DNA of 27,227 nucleotides, taken from Basidiobolus meristosporus CBS 931.73 (Eukaryota > Basidiobolomycota > Basidiobolomycetes > Basidiobolales > Basidiobolaceae). The translations under genes and the position numbers were made by a program. The notes under the pieces were generated by a model that searched no databases, was not told where the DNA came from, and worked only from the letters and a program-made list of their open reading frames with translations. Below are positions 16,202-26,600 of the stretch, in pieces. The number at the start of each line of letters is the position of its first letter. Position 1 is the stretch's first letter. The stretch is taken from positions 1 through 27,227 of the forward strand of contig MCFE01000907.1 in the NCBI GenBank assembly GCA_002104905.1, in the 5' to 3' direction.

Positions 16202-18341
16202 CTACCACTCAGCTAAATGCTCATACTGACTAGTCCTAATTTTGACCTAAGATATTCAAACTTGTCTCCAGCTAATGGTTTGTAAATATGTCTGCAATCA
16301 TTTCATCTGTAGGACAGTAAGCTAAGCTAACCAAGTTATTTTCTATAGCTTCATGTATGAATTGATGTCTAATATCTATGTGCTTGGTTCTAGCATGAAA
16401 GGTTGGATTTCTACCTAACTGTATACATCCTTGATTATCTTGAAATAAAGTAATAGGCATCTTTTGACATGGGCCTAAATCTGTAAAAGCTTTCTTAGCC
16501 ACATTGCTTTTTTTGTAGCTTCACAGGCTGCCATGTACTCTGCCTCTGTGGTAGAAAGTGCTACAGTTGGTTGCTTTCTTGAATTCCATGAAATTGCTTC
16601 TTAACAGTAAAGAAAGATGTATCCTGTGGTGGATCTTCTGTCTTCCATATTTTGTCCCCAATCAACATCAGAGTATCCCACAAGATCCTGTTCTGAGTCC
16701 TTATAAGTGTATCTTAAGCAGATATCAGCAGTTCCTTTTAGGTATCTAAAAATCCGCTTAACTGCTGCAATATAATCAGATCCATAGTTCTGATTATGTT
16801 GGCTGACAACTCCCACTGAGTATGAGATATCTGGACGTGTTCCAAGCATAATATACATCTAGCTGCTCACCATAGATTGATGAGGAAAGTCAGGGCTTTC
16901 CAATGGCACCAAGCTCTCTTGATTTGGTTGAGTTTTGACCAAGTTAAGGTATGTCTCCATTGGGGTAGCTGCCTGTTGACAGTCTTCCATTTGGTACTTC
17001 TTTAGTATATCTTGAATATACTTGGATTGGCTTAGGGTGATAGTCTAGGTACTTCTGTCTATAGAGAACTTAATCCCTAAGTAGTAATTGAGTATTCCTA
17101 GATTGGACATCTTGAGCTCCTTAGATATGCTGGATTTAGTCTCTTCCAATGTTTCTAGGTTATTGACGGCTATAATAAGATCATCCACATATAGAGCTAA
17201 TAGAACTGGATTTGCTCTATCTGGCTTATAGTATATACTATAGTCAGCATTACTCCTTTTGAAACTCAAAGATTCCAAGTATGAATCTATCTTGCAATTT
17301 CAGGCTCACAGTGATTGTTTGAGACCATATAGCAATTTTTTAAGCTTGCAGACCAAATGGGGGTTATCTTGGTCAACAAACCCATCAGGCTGGTCCATAT
17401 ACACATCCTCATCAAGTTCTCCATTCAAGAATGCAGTTTTTGCATCCATTTGATGAATAAAAAGCTTATATTTGGCTGCAATAGCCAATATTAATCTGAT
17501 GGAATTTAACTTGGCTACCAGTGCAAAGGTCTCAGTATAGTCAAGTCCTTTTGTTTAAGAGTATTCTTTGGCTACAAGTCTTGCTTTGTATCTCTCAGTT
17601 GTACCATCAGCCTTGTATTTTGTCTTGAAGAGCCATCTATATCCAATTGATTTTTGGTTGACTGGTAATTTGACTAAGTCCCAAGTTTGATTTTCCATCA
17701 GGGCCTGATATTCCTCAATCATTGCAGATCTCCAAAACTTTGTCTGAGGGCTATCTAAGGCCTCTTTTACAGTCTGGGGTTCATCAAAATGGACCAAATA
17801 GGCATAGGCTAAGATTGTACCCTCATTGATATAGTAATTTGCGCTATTTCTTGTCCAATTGGATCTCCGGGTATTTGATACTCACATGATCACTTCTGGG
17901 ATATTCCTGGGCACTGATTCTGGCTGAACCACGGTTGTAGAGTCCTCTGGAGTGAAAAAATTTCATTGTTTTGCTCTGATTCAATCCTGACAATTGGTGG
18001 ACTTGAGATCAGATTTTTGTCATCATCTGATGTCACTTTTTGTGAAAATTTGGAATTTTCATCAAACAACACATCCCAGGACTTGATCAGCTTCTTTGCT
18101 TTGGTATTGTAGAGTCCGTATGCCTTACTCTCATTGCAGTAGCCCAAAAATATACATTTTACACTTTTTAGCTCCAATTTTGACTGATTTCCGGCCAGTT
18201 TTTTGGCATATGCTGTACATCCAAATATTCTTAGATGTTATACACTTGGTCTGTATCCATACCATGCTTCAAATGGAGTAGAATCATGAAGTATTCTGTT
18301 ATAGCTCCTTTTTTTAAGGTATACAGCAGTGGCAACTGATT
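16202..18341 (-). pseudogene. Copia E pol: integrase C-terminus, reverse transcriptase, RNase H
   Basis: Colinear with copia F across the whole stretch. From right to left come the integrase C-terminal segment (to 18341), linker, reverse transcriptase with YVDDLIIA intact near 17165-17190, and RNase H ending at 16210-16500. The frame is broken into at least six pieces (16272-16502, 16601-16858, 17045-17278, 17306-17488, 17555-17797, 17890-18177) by single stops and small indels. One example is a TAG in place of the codon before GTAC at about 17046. No active polyprotein is possible. The right end is cut inside the ATDSAE/FWAESVATA segment by the solo gypsy-like LTR. Confidence 0.9.
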
Positions 18342-18345
18342 CCGC

Positions 18346-19149
18346 TGTGGTAGGGTAAACATACCTCCCACAGACAAGTTTATTCATATAGTCATTATGA
18401 TATACTTATCCATATTTTATCTTATCAGTATTATTCCATTCTTCTTTTGCCCATATTATCAGTATTATCCCCATATGTTGTTTACCCTGATTAGTTATTA
18501 GCATTAGTTATCCCAGATGTTATTCAGCTTTGTGATCAGTAGATGTATCTATATAAGGCAAGTACCCGCGTCAGTACCCGTGACACATGAACTAGGTCTG
18601 TGTTACCATCCCTACCATTTCAATACCATATATGGTATTTCTATGTTGCACAGGTTTCAGACTACTGATTCCTGATTGGTTGAGAGTGCTGTGCCTTTTA
18701 GAACCTTCCAGGACATTCTTGGCATATTTTTAGCTCATAGTGATGTCATCAAGAATTCCACTGATACCTAGAATCTTCTAGAACCTTGTCATTAGTAATC
18801 ACTTGGCAATCAGGAAAAGTATTTAAGGGAAAGCAATCCCTCATCAATAAATCATCCCTTCTATCAGTAACACTTCTACCTTATTGATTAGCAGTTGATC
18901 ACTGCACCTGCCTTCAACAGTACATCTCAGACCTGCCATCAAGGAGCTTTTCAGGGTAGTGCACAAGACACACAGAGGCCTTTGGAGACACTTGGAGCAC
19001 CTAGGAAGCTAGAGAAGCAGGAGCTTTTACCATAGTGACATATTGACAAAGACACCAGCAGTTTAGACACAGAGGTTATTGCACCCATCAGACACCTCAC
19101 ACACCTTGAGTTGTGTAGCTTCTCCCAGGAGTACCTCTACACCACCACA
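18346..19149 (+). repeat. Solo LTR of the gag-pro gypsy-like family (804 bp)
   Basis: Same length as, and clearly homologous to, 1488-2291 and 4301-5104 in opposite orientation. Ends are TGTGGTAGGG and CACCACCACA. The 4-bp target duplication CCGC lies at 18342-18345 and 19150-19153. It differs from the paired LTRs at roughly a dozen positions by eye but keeps the CArG palindrome and both heat-shock-type motifs. The usual origin is recombination between the two LTRs of a full element, removing its interior. Confidence 0.93.
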
Positions 19150-19153
19150 CCGC

Positions 19154-19955
19154 CCAAAAATCATAGGATAATTTTTGATCATGGATCATAGATCTTGCCA
19201 TATCAATTATTGATCTGTTAGCACGTTCTGCTACTCCATTTTGCTGTGGGGAGTATGGTACAGTAGTCTCTTGCTTTATCCCATGAATTTTGCAGAAGTG
19301 GATGAAGAGTTTTGAGGTATATTCTCCACCATTGTCAGAGGGTATTTTCTTGATTTTTTCACCAGTTTCTCTCTGCACCATAGCTTTAAACTCCCTGAGC
19401 TTAGACAGAGCCTCTTCCTTTCTCCCCATGAAGTATACCCATGTGTATCTTGTATAATCATCAATAAAAGTGATTAAATACTTCATCCCGCCTAAGGATA
19501 AATTTTGCTTAGGTCCACACAGATCTGAGTGAATTAGATCTAATTTTTCTTAGTTTTGATTAACCCAGAGCTCTTGAACAGTTGTCTGGCTTGTTTCCCA
19601 TATATGCAGGCTTCACAGTGCTCCAAATTAGCTGGGGTATCAATTTTCACTCCAGAAATTAGCTGATCTTTGATCATTTTACACAAATAATCAAAATTGA
19701 TGTGTCCAAATCTCCTGTGCCAGAGCATTGGTGCTTCTTCATTTGAGTTACTTATATTGGCTTCCAAATATGATTGAATATAAGTCAACTTGTCTAGATT
19801 CTGATCTCTGATGCCTGAAGCAATATGGGCACCATTTTGATCAGTGATCCTGCATCCAGAATTGTCAAAACTGAAACTGAGTTCTTCTGCTGTGGCCTTG
19901 CTTACAGAGAGTAGGTTCTTGGCTATTTCTGGTACATAGAGTACTTCTTTAAAGG
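19154..19955 (-). pseudogene. Copia E integrase
   Basis: Contains the zinc-binding region (LWHRRFGHINFDYL, then HCEACIYGKQ) and the catalytic core with IDDYTRYTWVYF, SDNGGEY and PQQNGVAERANRS. The order and spacing match copia F, and the D and E of the last two motifs are present. Breaks include a one-base loss in a T run near 19548, which shifts the frame before the first catalytic aspartate, and a one-base deletion at about 19955/19956 separating it from gag-protease. At the left the core is cut after the FWA segment by the solo LTR. Integrase would act in the nucleus; this copy cannot. Confidence 0.88.
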
Positions 19956-20987
19956 CAGTGTATGGCTTCCTGCACTGCTTCTAAGGTTTACCTGGATAGT
20001 TCCTTCTCCCACTGCATCAAGTGTTCTATTGTCACCCATGAAAACCTTCTTAATTGGAATTTCCTGATATTGGGTAAAAAGTTCTTTTTGGTGTGTAAAG
20101 TGTTGAGAAGCTCCAGAGTCAATAAACCACATCTGAGAATCCTTGTTTGTGGTCATATTTAGTGCAGATATGAATAGTCTATCTTCAGTTGTTGCAGCAT
20201 TTCCATATTCAGTCTTCTTTTGCTGATAATCTCTCTTTTTGAGACACTGGCCTGATGTGTGTCCTTTCCTTTTGCAGTAGTTGCAAAACAGGTTGCTGTT
20301 GCATTTGTAGGGTCTTGGGTACCTCCTTTGTTGGTTATCATTGCTTATTAAAGCATTTTCTTCTTCCTTCTTATTGGTGCTTGATTTTCTTAATTCTTCA
20401 TCCAGGAGCCTTCCACATACGTAATTTAAGGTCAAATCTTCAGTTCTGGACTCTAGGGCAGAAACAAGGCCCTGAAACTCATCTGTCAGGCTATTGAGGA
20501 TGGTAACTACCACATCCTCATCAGTAGTTGGTATGCCCACAGATTCCATCTCATCTACCAGTAGGGTAATTCTGTTAATTAGATTTTTCATTTCTTCTCC
20601 TGGCAGCATCTTTGTAGTAAAGAATTTTTATCTCAGATACATCTTCTTGGCAGCTGAACATGACTGGTAGGTGTCTTCTAATGCTTTCCAGGCATTCTTT
20701 GCTGTTTTTGCTCTTGAGCATTGAATTAGCAATTTGTCCTTGACATTAAGGCAAATACAGTTAAAGGCACTTTGTTCCCTCTCCTGGTACTTTAAGGCTT
20801 CCTCTCCCACATTTTTAGGAGGGCATTCTTCTCCCATGACAATATCCCAAAGGCCTCTTTCTTGTAGCAGCATCTTCATCTTCACCTTCCACACTTGGTA
20901 GTTAGAGCCATCCAACTTTTCAGCAGAGGGAAAAATTTCAGTAATAGCAGTAGTAGACATTGCAGAGAGTGACAGCTCGGGGCTCAT
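19956..20987 (-). pseudogene. Copia E gag and protease, one nonsense codon and one frameshift
   Basis: The start could be the ATG at 20987-20985, which lies inside the primer-binding site, or the in-frame ATG nine codons later (20960-20958, MSTTAITEIFPSAEKLDG). The first part is a copia gag with the conserved LDGSNYQVWKVKMKMLL and RGLWDIV segments. After KKMYLR an in-frame TAA (20628-20630) stops it, most simply a CAA-to-TAA change. The same frame then continues through the gag C-terminus, a zinc knuckle (CNYCKRKGHTSGQC) and the protease active site (FIDSGASQH), until a one-base deletion at about 19955 relative to copia F. Only two lesions separate this part from an open frame, fewer than in the pol half of the same element. 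Confidence 0.88.
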
Positions 20988-20991
20988 AACC
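20980..20991 (-). other. Copia E primer-binding site, complementary to initiator tRNA-Met anticodon arm
   Basis: Directly after the 5' LTR the sense strand reads GGTTATGAGCCC. The plus strand GGGCTCATAACC equals the anticodon stem-loop of fungal-type initiator tRNA-Met, with the CAT anticodon at 20985-20987. Copia and Ty5 are known to prime from a cleaved half of initiator tRNA-Met at this same place, so the match is expected of the superfamily. Confidence 0.75.
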
Positions 20992-21340
20992 TGTTGTAAG
21001 AGTCTTGGAGATATTGGGAGTGATTTGGAGAACAAGTAGATTATGTGGTTTTCACTTAATGATTTATTGAATGTAAAAGTAGTATTTATACTTTTACATG
21101 GTCTTGGCATTACAAACACATAGAATAGGTTAAGGAAGGTCCCAAGAGCATGTGTGCAAAGCTTGGGGCTGTTTGGACAACTTTGAGAATTTTCATGTTC
21201 TGGGTACCTGGTATTTTGGTGAAAATATTCTAAGTAAATCCCAACAAGGAATTTGGTCAGTATTCTCTAGGATCTGAAGATGATGATCTAAGTGACTAAG
21301 TTAGGTGAATATTTAGGTGTAAATATGAATTTTTACAACA
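20992..21340 (-). repeat. Copia E 5' LTR (349 bp)
   Basis: Plus strand TGTTGTAAGAG...TTTTTACAACA, followed by CCATA. By eye it is closer to the copia F LTR (about a dozen differences) than to its own partner at 15853-16201 (about 25). Confidence 0.93.
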
Positions 21341-21345
21341 CCATA

Positions 21346-23337
21346 CCCCCCACAGCAAAATGGAGCAGCAGAATGTGCAAAAAGATCAATAATTGCTATG
21401 GCAAGATCTATAATCCATGATCAAAAATTATCCTATGATGTTGGTAGGAATCAGTTGCCACAGCAGTATACCTGAAAAATAGGAGCTATAACAGAATACT
21501 TTGTAATTCTACTCCACTTGAAGCATGGTATGGATATAGACCAAGTGCAGAACATCTAAGAGTATTTCAGTGCACAGTATATGCCAAGAAACTGCCTGGA
21601 AATTAGTCAAAGGTTGAGCCAGAAGGTGAAAATGCATACTGTTGGACTACTGCAATGAGAGTAAAGTATACAGACTCAACAATACCAAAGCATAGATGCT
21701 CATCAAGTCCACAGATGTGTTGATTGATCAAAATTCAAACTTTGCACAAAATTGACATAAGATGATGGCAAAAATCTGACCTCAAGTCCACCAATTTTCA
21801 GGATTGAATCAGAGCAAAACAACGCACTTTTTGCACTCCAGAGAGCTCTACAACCTTGGTTCAGCCTGAATCAGTGCCCAGCAATATCACCAAAGAGATT
21901 ATTCTGGTATAAAATGCCCAGAGATCTAACACGACTAGAAATAGCCAAAATTACTAGATTAATTAGGGTACAAATTTAGCCTATGCCTATTCAGTCCATA
22001 TTGCTCAGCCACAAACTGTAGAATAGGCCCTAAATAGCCCTCAGATAAAGTTTTGCAGGTCTGCAAGGACTGAGGAATACCAGGCCCCAATGGAAAATCA
22101 AACTGGGAACTTAGTTAAGTTCCCAGTCAATCAAATGGATGCAGATGGATCTTTAAGTCAAAGTACAAGGGTAATGGTACAATTGAAAGATACCGAATAA
22201 GACTTGTAGCCAAATGATACTCTCAAACAAAAGGACCTGACTATACTGAGCCCATTGGACTGGTAGCCAAGTTTAATTCCATCAGATTAATATTGGCTAT
22301 TGCAACCAAATAAAAGTTTTTATACATCAAATGGATGTTAAAACTGCATTTGAATGGAGACCTTGATGAGGACATGTATATGAACAAGCCTGATGGGTTT
22401 CTTGACCAAGATAAGCCTCATTTGGTCTGCAAGTTTGAATAGTCTCTATATGGACTCAGACAATCACCAAGAGCCTGGAATTGCAATATAGATTCTTATT
22501 TGGAATCTTTGAGTTTCAAAAGGAGTAACTCTGACTATGATATATACTATAAGCCAGATAGAGCAAAGCCAGCTCTGTTAGCTCTATATGTGGACAATCC
22601 TATTATAGCTGCCAATAACCTTGATACATTCAAAGAGACTAAATCCAGCCTATCTAACAAGTTCAAGATGTCCAATCTAGGAGAACTCAGTTACTACTTA
22701 GGGATAATGTTCTCCATAGACAAAAATACACAGACTATCACCCTAAGCCAATCCAGGTATAATTAAGATATACTAAAGAAGTACCAAATGGAACACTGTA
22801 AACCAGCAGCTACCCCAACAGAGATGGACCTTCACTTGGTCAAAACTCAACCAGACCAAGAGAGCTTGGTGTCATCTGAAGGCCCTGAGTTTCCTTATCA
22901 ATCTATGACCAGCAGTCTGATGTATATTGTGCTTGGAACATGTCCAGATATCTTATACACAGTGGGAGTTGTCAGCCAGCATAATCAGAACTATGGATCT
23001 GGTCATATTGCAGCAGTTAAGCAGATTTTTAGATACCTAAAAGGAACTGCTGATATCTAATTAAGATACACTAATATGAACTCAGTTCAGGATCTTGTGG
23101 GATACTCTGATGCTGATTGGGGATGGAATTTGGAAGTCAGAAAATCCACTACTGGATACACCTTTCTTTAATGTAAAGAAGCAATTTTGTGGAATTCAAG
23201 AAAGCAAGCAACCATAGCACCTTCTATCACAGAGGCAGAGTATATGGCAGTCTGTGAAGCTATAAAGCAAGCAATGTGGTTAAGGAAGCTTTTTAAAGAT
23301 TTAAGCTTATGTCAAAAAACACCTAATACTTTATTTC
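21346..23337 (+). pseudogene. Copia D remnant: integrase end, reverse transcriptase, RNase H
   Basis: Resumes copia D after copia E with the PQQNGAAECAKRS segment of the integrase core, then YLKNRSYNR, the linker, reverse transcriptase and RNase H. Long open pieces are 22500-22766 (ESLSFKRSNSDY...LGIMFSID) and 22788-23060 (EHCKPAATP...RYLKGTADI). The reverse transcriptase active site reads YVDN, which loses the second catalytic aspartate. Many stops and deletions lie upstream of 22500. At 23337 it is cut in the segment corresponding to PITLFQDNQGC by copia F; the flanking 5 bp there are ATTTC. Confidence 0.87.
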
Positions 23338-23687
23338 TGTTGTAAGAGTCTTGGAGATATTGGAAGTGATTTGGAGAACAAGTAGATTATGTAGTTTTCA
23401 CTTAATGATTTATTGAATGTAAAAGTAGTATTTATACTTTTACATGGTCTTGGCATTACAAACACGTAGAATAGGTTAAGGAAGGTCCCAAGAACATGTG
23501 TGCAAAGTTTGGGGCTGTTTGGACAACTTTGAGAATTTTCATGTTCTGGGTACTTGGTATTTTGGTGAAAATATTCTAAGTAAATCCCGACAAGGAATTT
23601 GGTCAGTATTCTCTAGGATTTGAAGGTGATGATCTAAGTGACTAAGTTAGGTGAATATTTAGGTGGAAAATACGAATTTTTACAACA
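23338..23687 (-). repeat. Copia F 3' LTR (350 bp)
   Basis: Plus strand TGTTGTAAGAG...TTTTTACAACA. The sense-strand TATAAATA (23436-23429) lies at the centre of a 29-bp perfect inverted repeat (11-bp arms 23417-23427 and 23435-23445). AATAAA (23414-23409) follows within 20 bp. Confidence 0.93.
23417..23445 (-). promoter_or_regulatory. TATA box inside an inverted repeat, with AATAAA just downstream
   Basis: Arms ATGTAAAAGTA and TACTTTTACAT flank the 7-bp centre. The TATAAATA box spans the arm/loop border. The copia B 5' LTR and copia D keep 9-bp arms, so the symmetry is old. With AATAAA only about 15 bp further on, transcription probably starts after the poly(A) signal, which would then be used only from the 3' LTR. 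Confidence 0.5.
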
Positions 23688-23698
23688 CTCCCACTCAG
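23688..23698 (-). other. Copia F polypurine tract
   Basis: The sense strand reads GAGTGGGAG directly before the LTR TGTTG, separated by two bases from the pol stop codon. Its position and composition fit the plus-strand primer site. Confidence 0.7.
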
Positions 23699-26600
23699 CT
23701 AAATGTTCATACTGACTAGTCCTAATTTTGACCTAAAATATTCAAACTTGTCTCTAGCTAATGGTTTGGTAAATATGTCTGCAATCATTTCATCTGTAGG
23801 ACAGTAAACTAAGCTAACTAAGTTATTCTCTATAGCTTCACGTATGAAATGATGTCTAATATCTATGTGCTTGGTTCTAGCATGAAAAGTTGGATTTCTA
23901 CCTAATTGTATACATCCTTGATTATCTTGAAATAAAGTAATAGGCGTTTTTTGACATAGGCCTAAATCTGTAAAGAGCTTTCTTAACCACATTGCTTCTT
24001 TTGTAGCTTCACAGGCTGCCATATACTCTGCCTCTGTAGTAGAAAGTGCTACGGTTGGTTGTTTTCTTGAATTCCATGAAATGGCTCCTTTACAGTAAAG
24101 AAAGGTGTATCCTGTGGTGGATCTTCTGTCTTCTAAATTTCGTCCCCAATCAGCATCAGAGTATCCCACAAGATCCTGTTCTGAATCCTTATAAGTGTAT
24201 CTTAAGCAGATATCAGCAGTTCCTTTTAGGTATCTAAAAATCCGCTTAACTGCTGCAATATGATCAGATCCATAATTCTGATTATGTTGGCTGACAACTC
24301 CCACTGAATATGAGATATCTGGACGTGTTCCAAGCATGATATACATCAGACTGCCGACCATAGATTGATAAGGAAAGTCAGGGCTTTCAGATGGCACCAA
24401 GCTCTCTTGATTTGGTTGAGTTTTGACCAAGTTAAGGTTTGTCTCCATTGGGGTAGCTGCCGGTTTGCAGTCTTCCATTTTGTACTTCTTTAGTATATCT
24501 TGAATATACTTGGATTGGCTTAGGGTAATAGTCTGGGTACTTCTGTCTATGGAGAACTTAATCCCTAAGTAGTAACTAAGTTCTCCTAGATCGGACATCT
24601 TGAACTCCTTAGATAGGCTGGATTTAGTCTCTTCCAATGTTTCTAGGTTATTGGCGGCTATAATAAGATCATCCACATATAGAGCTAATAGAACTGGATT
24701 TGCTCTATCTGGCTTATAGTATATACTATAGTCAGCATTACTCCTTTTGAAACTCAAAGATTCCAAATAAGAATCTATCTTGCAATTCCAGGCTCTCGGT
24801 GATTGTTTGAGACCATATAGTGACTTTTTAAGCTTGCAGACCAAATGGGGGTTATCTTGGTCAACAAACCCATCAGGCTGGTCCATATACACGTCCTCAT
24901 CAAGTTCTCCATTCAAAAATGCAGTTTTTACATCCATTTGATGAATAAAAAACTTATATTTGGCTGCAATAGCCAATATTAATCTGATGGAATTAAACTT
25001 GGCTACCGGTGCAAAGGTCTCAGTATAGTCAAGTCCTTTTGTTTGAGAGTATCCTTTGGCTACAAGTCTTGCTTTGTATCTTTCAATTGTACCATCAGCC
25101 TTGTATTTTGTCTTGAAGACCCATCTGCATCCAATTGATTTTCGGTTGATTGGTAATTTGACTAAGTCCCAAGTTTGATTTTCCATTAGGGCCTGATATT
25201 CCTCAGTCATTGCAGATCTCCAAAACTTTGTCTGAGGGCTATTTAGGGCCTCTTTTACAGTCTGGGGTTCATCAACATGGACTGAATAGGCATAGGCTAA
25301 GTTTGTACCCTCATTGATATAGTAATTTGGGCTATTTCTTGTCCGATTGGATCTCCGGGCATTTGATACTGGAATGATCACTTCTGGGATATTCCTGGGC
25401 ACTGATTCTGGCTGAACCACGGTTGTAGAGTCCTCTGGAGTGAAAAAATTTTCATTGTTTTGCTCTGATTCAATCCTGACAATTGGTGGACTTGAGATCA
25501 AATTTTCGTCATCATCTGATGTCATTTTTTGTGAAAATTTTGAATTTTCATCAAACAACACATCCCTGGACTTGATCAGCTTCTTTGCTTCGGTATTGTA
25601 GAGTCTGTATGCCTTACTCTCATTGCAGTAGCCCAAAAATATGCATTTTACACTTTTTGGCTCAAATTTTGACTGATTTCCGGCCAGTTTTTTGGCATAT
25701 GCTGTACACCCAAATATTCTTAGATGTTCTGCACTTGGTCTGTATCCATACCATGCTTCAAATGGAGTAGAATCACGAAGTATTCTGTTATAACTCCTAT
25801 TTTTAAGATATACAGCAGTGGCAACTGATTCCGCCCAAAAATCATAGGATAATTTTTGATCATGGATCATAGATCTTGCCATATCAATTATTGATCTGTT
25901 AGCTCGTTCTGCTACTCCATTTTGCTGTGGGGAGTATGGTACAGTAGTCTCTTGCTTTATCCCATGAATTTTGCAGAAGTGGATGAAGAGTTTTGAGGTA
26001 TATTCTCCACCATTGTCAGAGCGTATTTTCTTGATTTTTTCACCAGTTTCTCTCTCCACCATGGCTTTAAACTCCCTGAGCTTAGACAGAGCTTCTTCCT
26101 TTCTCTCCATGAAGTAGACCCATGTGTATCTTGTATAATCATCAATAAAAGTGATTAAATACTTCATCCCGCCTAAGGATAAATTTTGCATAGGTCCACA
26201 CAGATCTGAGTGAATTAGATCTAATTTTTTCTTAGTTTTGATTAACCCAGAGCTCTTGAACGGTTGTCTGGCTTGTTTCCCATATATGCAGGCTTCACAG
26301 TGCTCCAAATTAGCTGGGGGATCAATTTTCACTCCAGAAATTAGCTGATCTTTGATCATTTTACGCAAATAATCAAAATTGATGTGTCCAAATCTCCTGT
26401 GCCAAAGCATTGGTGTTTCTTCATTTAAGTTACTTATATTGGCTTCCAGATATGATGGAATATAAGTCAACTTGTATAGATTCTGATCTCTGATGCCCGA
26501 AGCAATATGAGCACCATTTTGATCAGTGATCCTGCATCCAGAATTGTCAAAACTGAAACTGAGTCCTTCTGCTGTGGCCTTGCTTACAGAGAGTAGGTTC

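Larger units (their letters stand above)
15853..21340 (-). mobile_element. Copia E, full-length but disabled Ty1/copia element
   Basis: 349-bp LTRs at 15853-16201 and 20992-21340, and a perfect 5-bp target duplication CCATA (15848-15852 and 21341-21345). Without the nested 804-bp solo LTR and its 4-bp duplication the element is about 4.68 kb, which gives the full size of this family. Gag, protease, integrase, reverse transcriptase and RNase H are all represented but are interrupted by stops, frameshifts and the solo LTR. The two LTRs differ from each other by about 25 bases by eye. Confidence 0.92.
14909..23337 (+). mobile_element. Copia D, old Ty1/copia element, split twice by younger copia copies
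   Basis: Plus-oriented pieces are a 5' LTR fragment (14909-15161), a protease-to-integrase remnant (15162-15852), then after copia E an integrase-to-RNase H remnant (21346-23337), which is cut by copia F at 23338. The CCATA flanking copia E belongs to copia D and restores its reading when one copy is removed. The D 3' LTR must lie beyond copia F, outside the window. Confidence 0.85.

Noticed and set aside
20159-20497. Cysteine-rich plus-strand frames opposite the zinc knuckle region, also at 26938-27189
   Set aside because: They are antisense shadows of the gag zinc-knuckle coding region and recur only because copies E and F are similar.
20975-20995. Possible tRNA-Met gene
   Set aside because: Only the anticodon-arm sequence is present, directly beside an LTR; acceptor, D and T arms are absent. 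It is a primer-binding site.
23500-23640. Heat-shock-type motifs in the copia LTR
   Set aside because: Only isolated two-unit matches such as GAAnnTTC are seen; not above what AT-rich sequence gives by chance.
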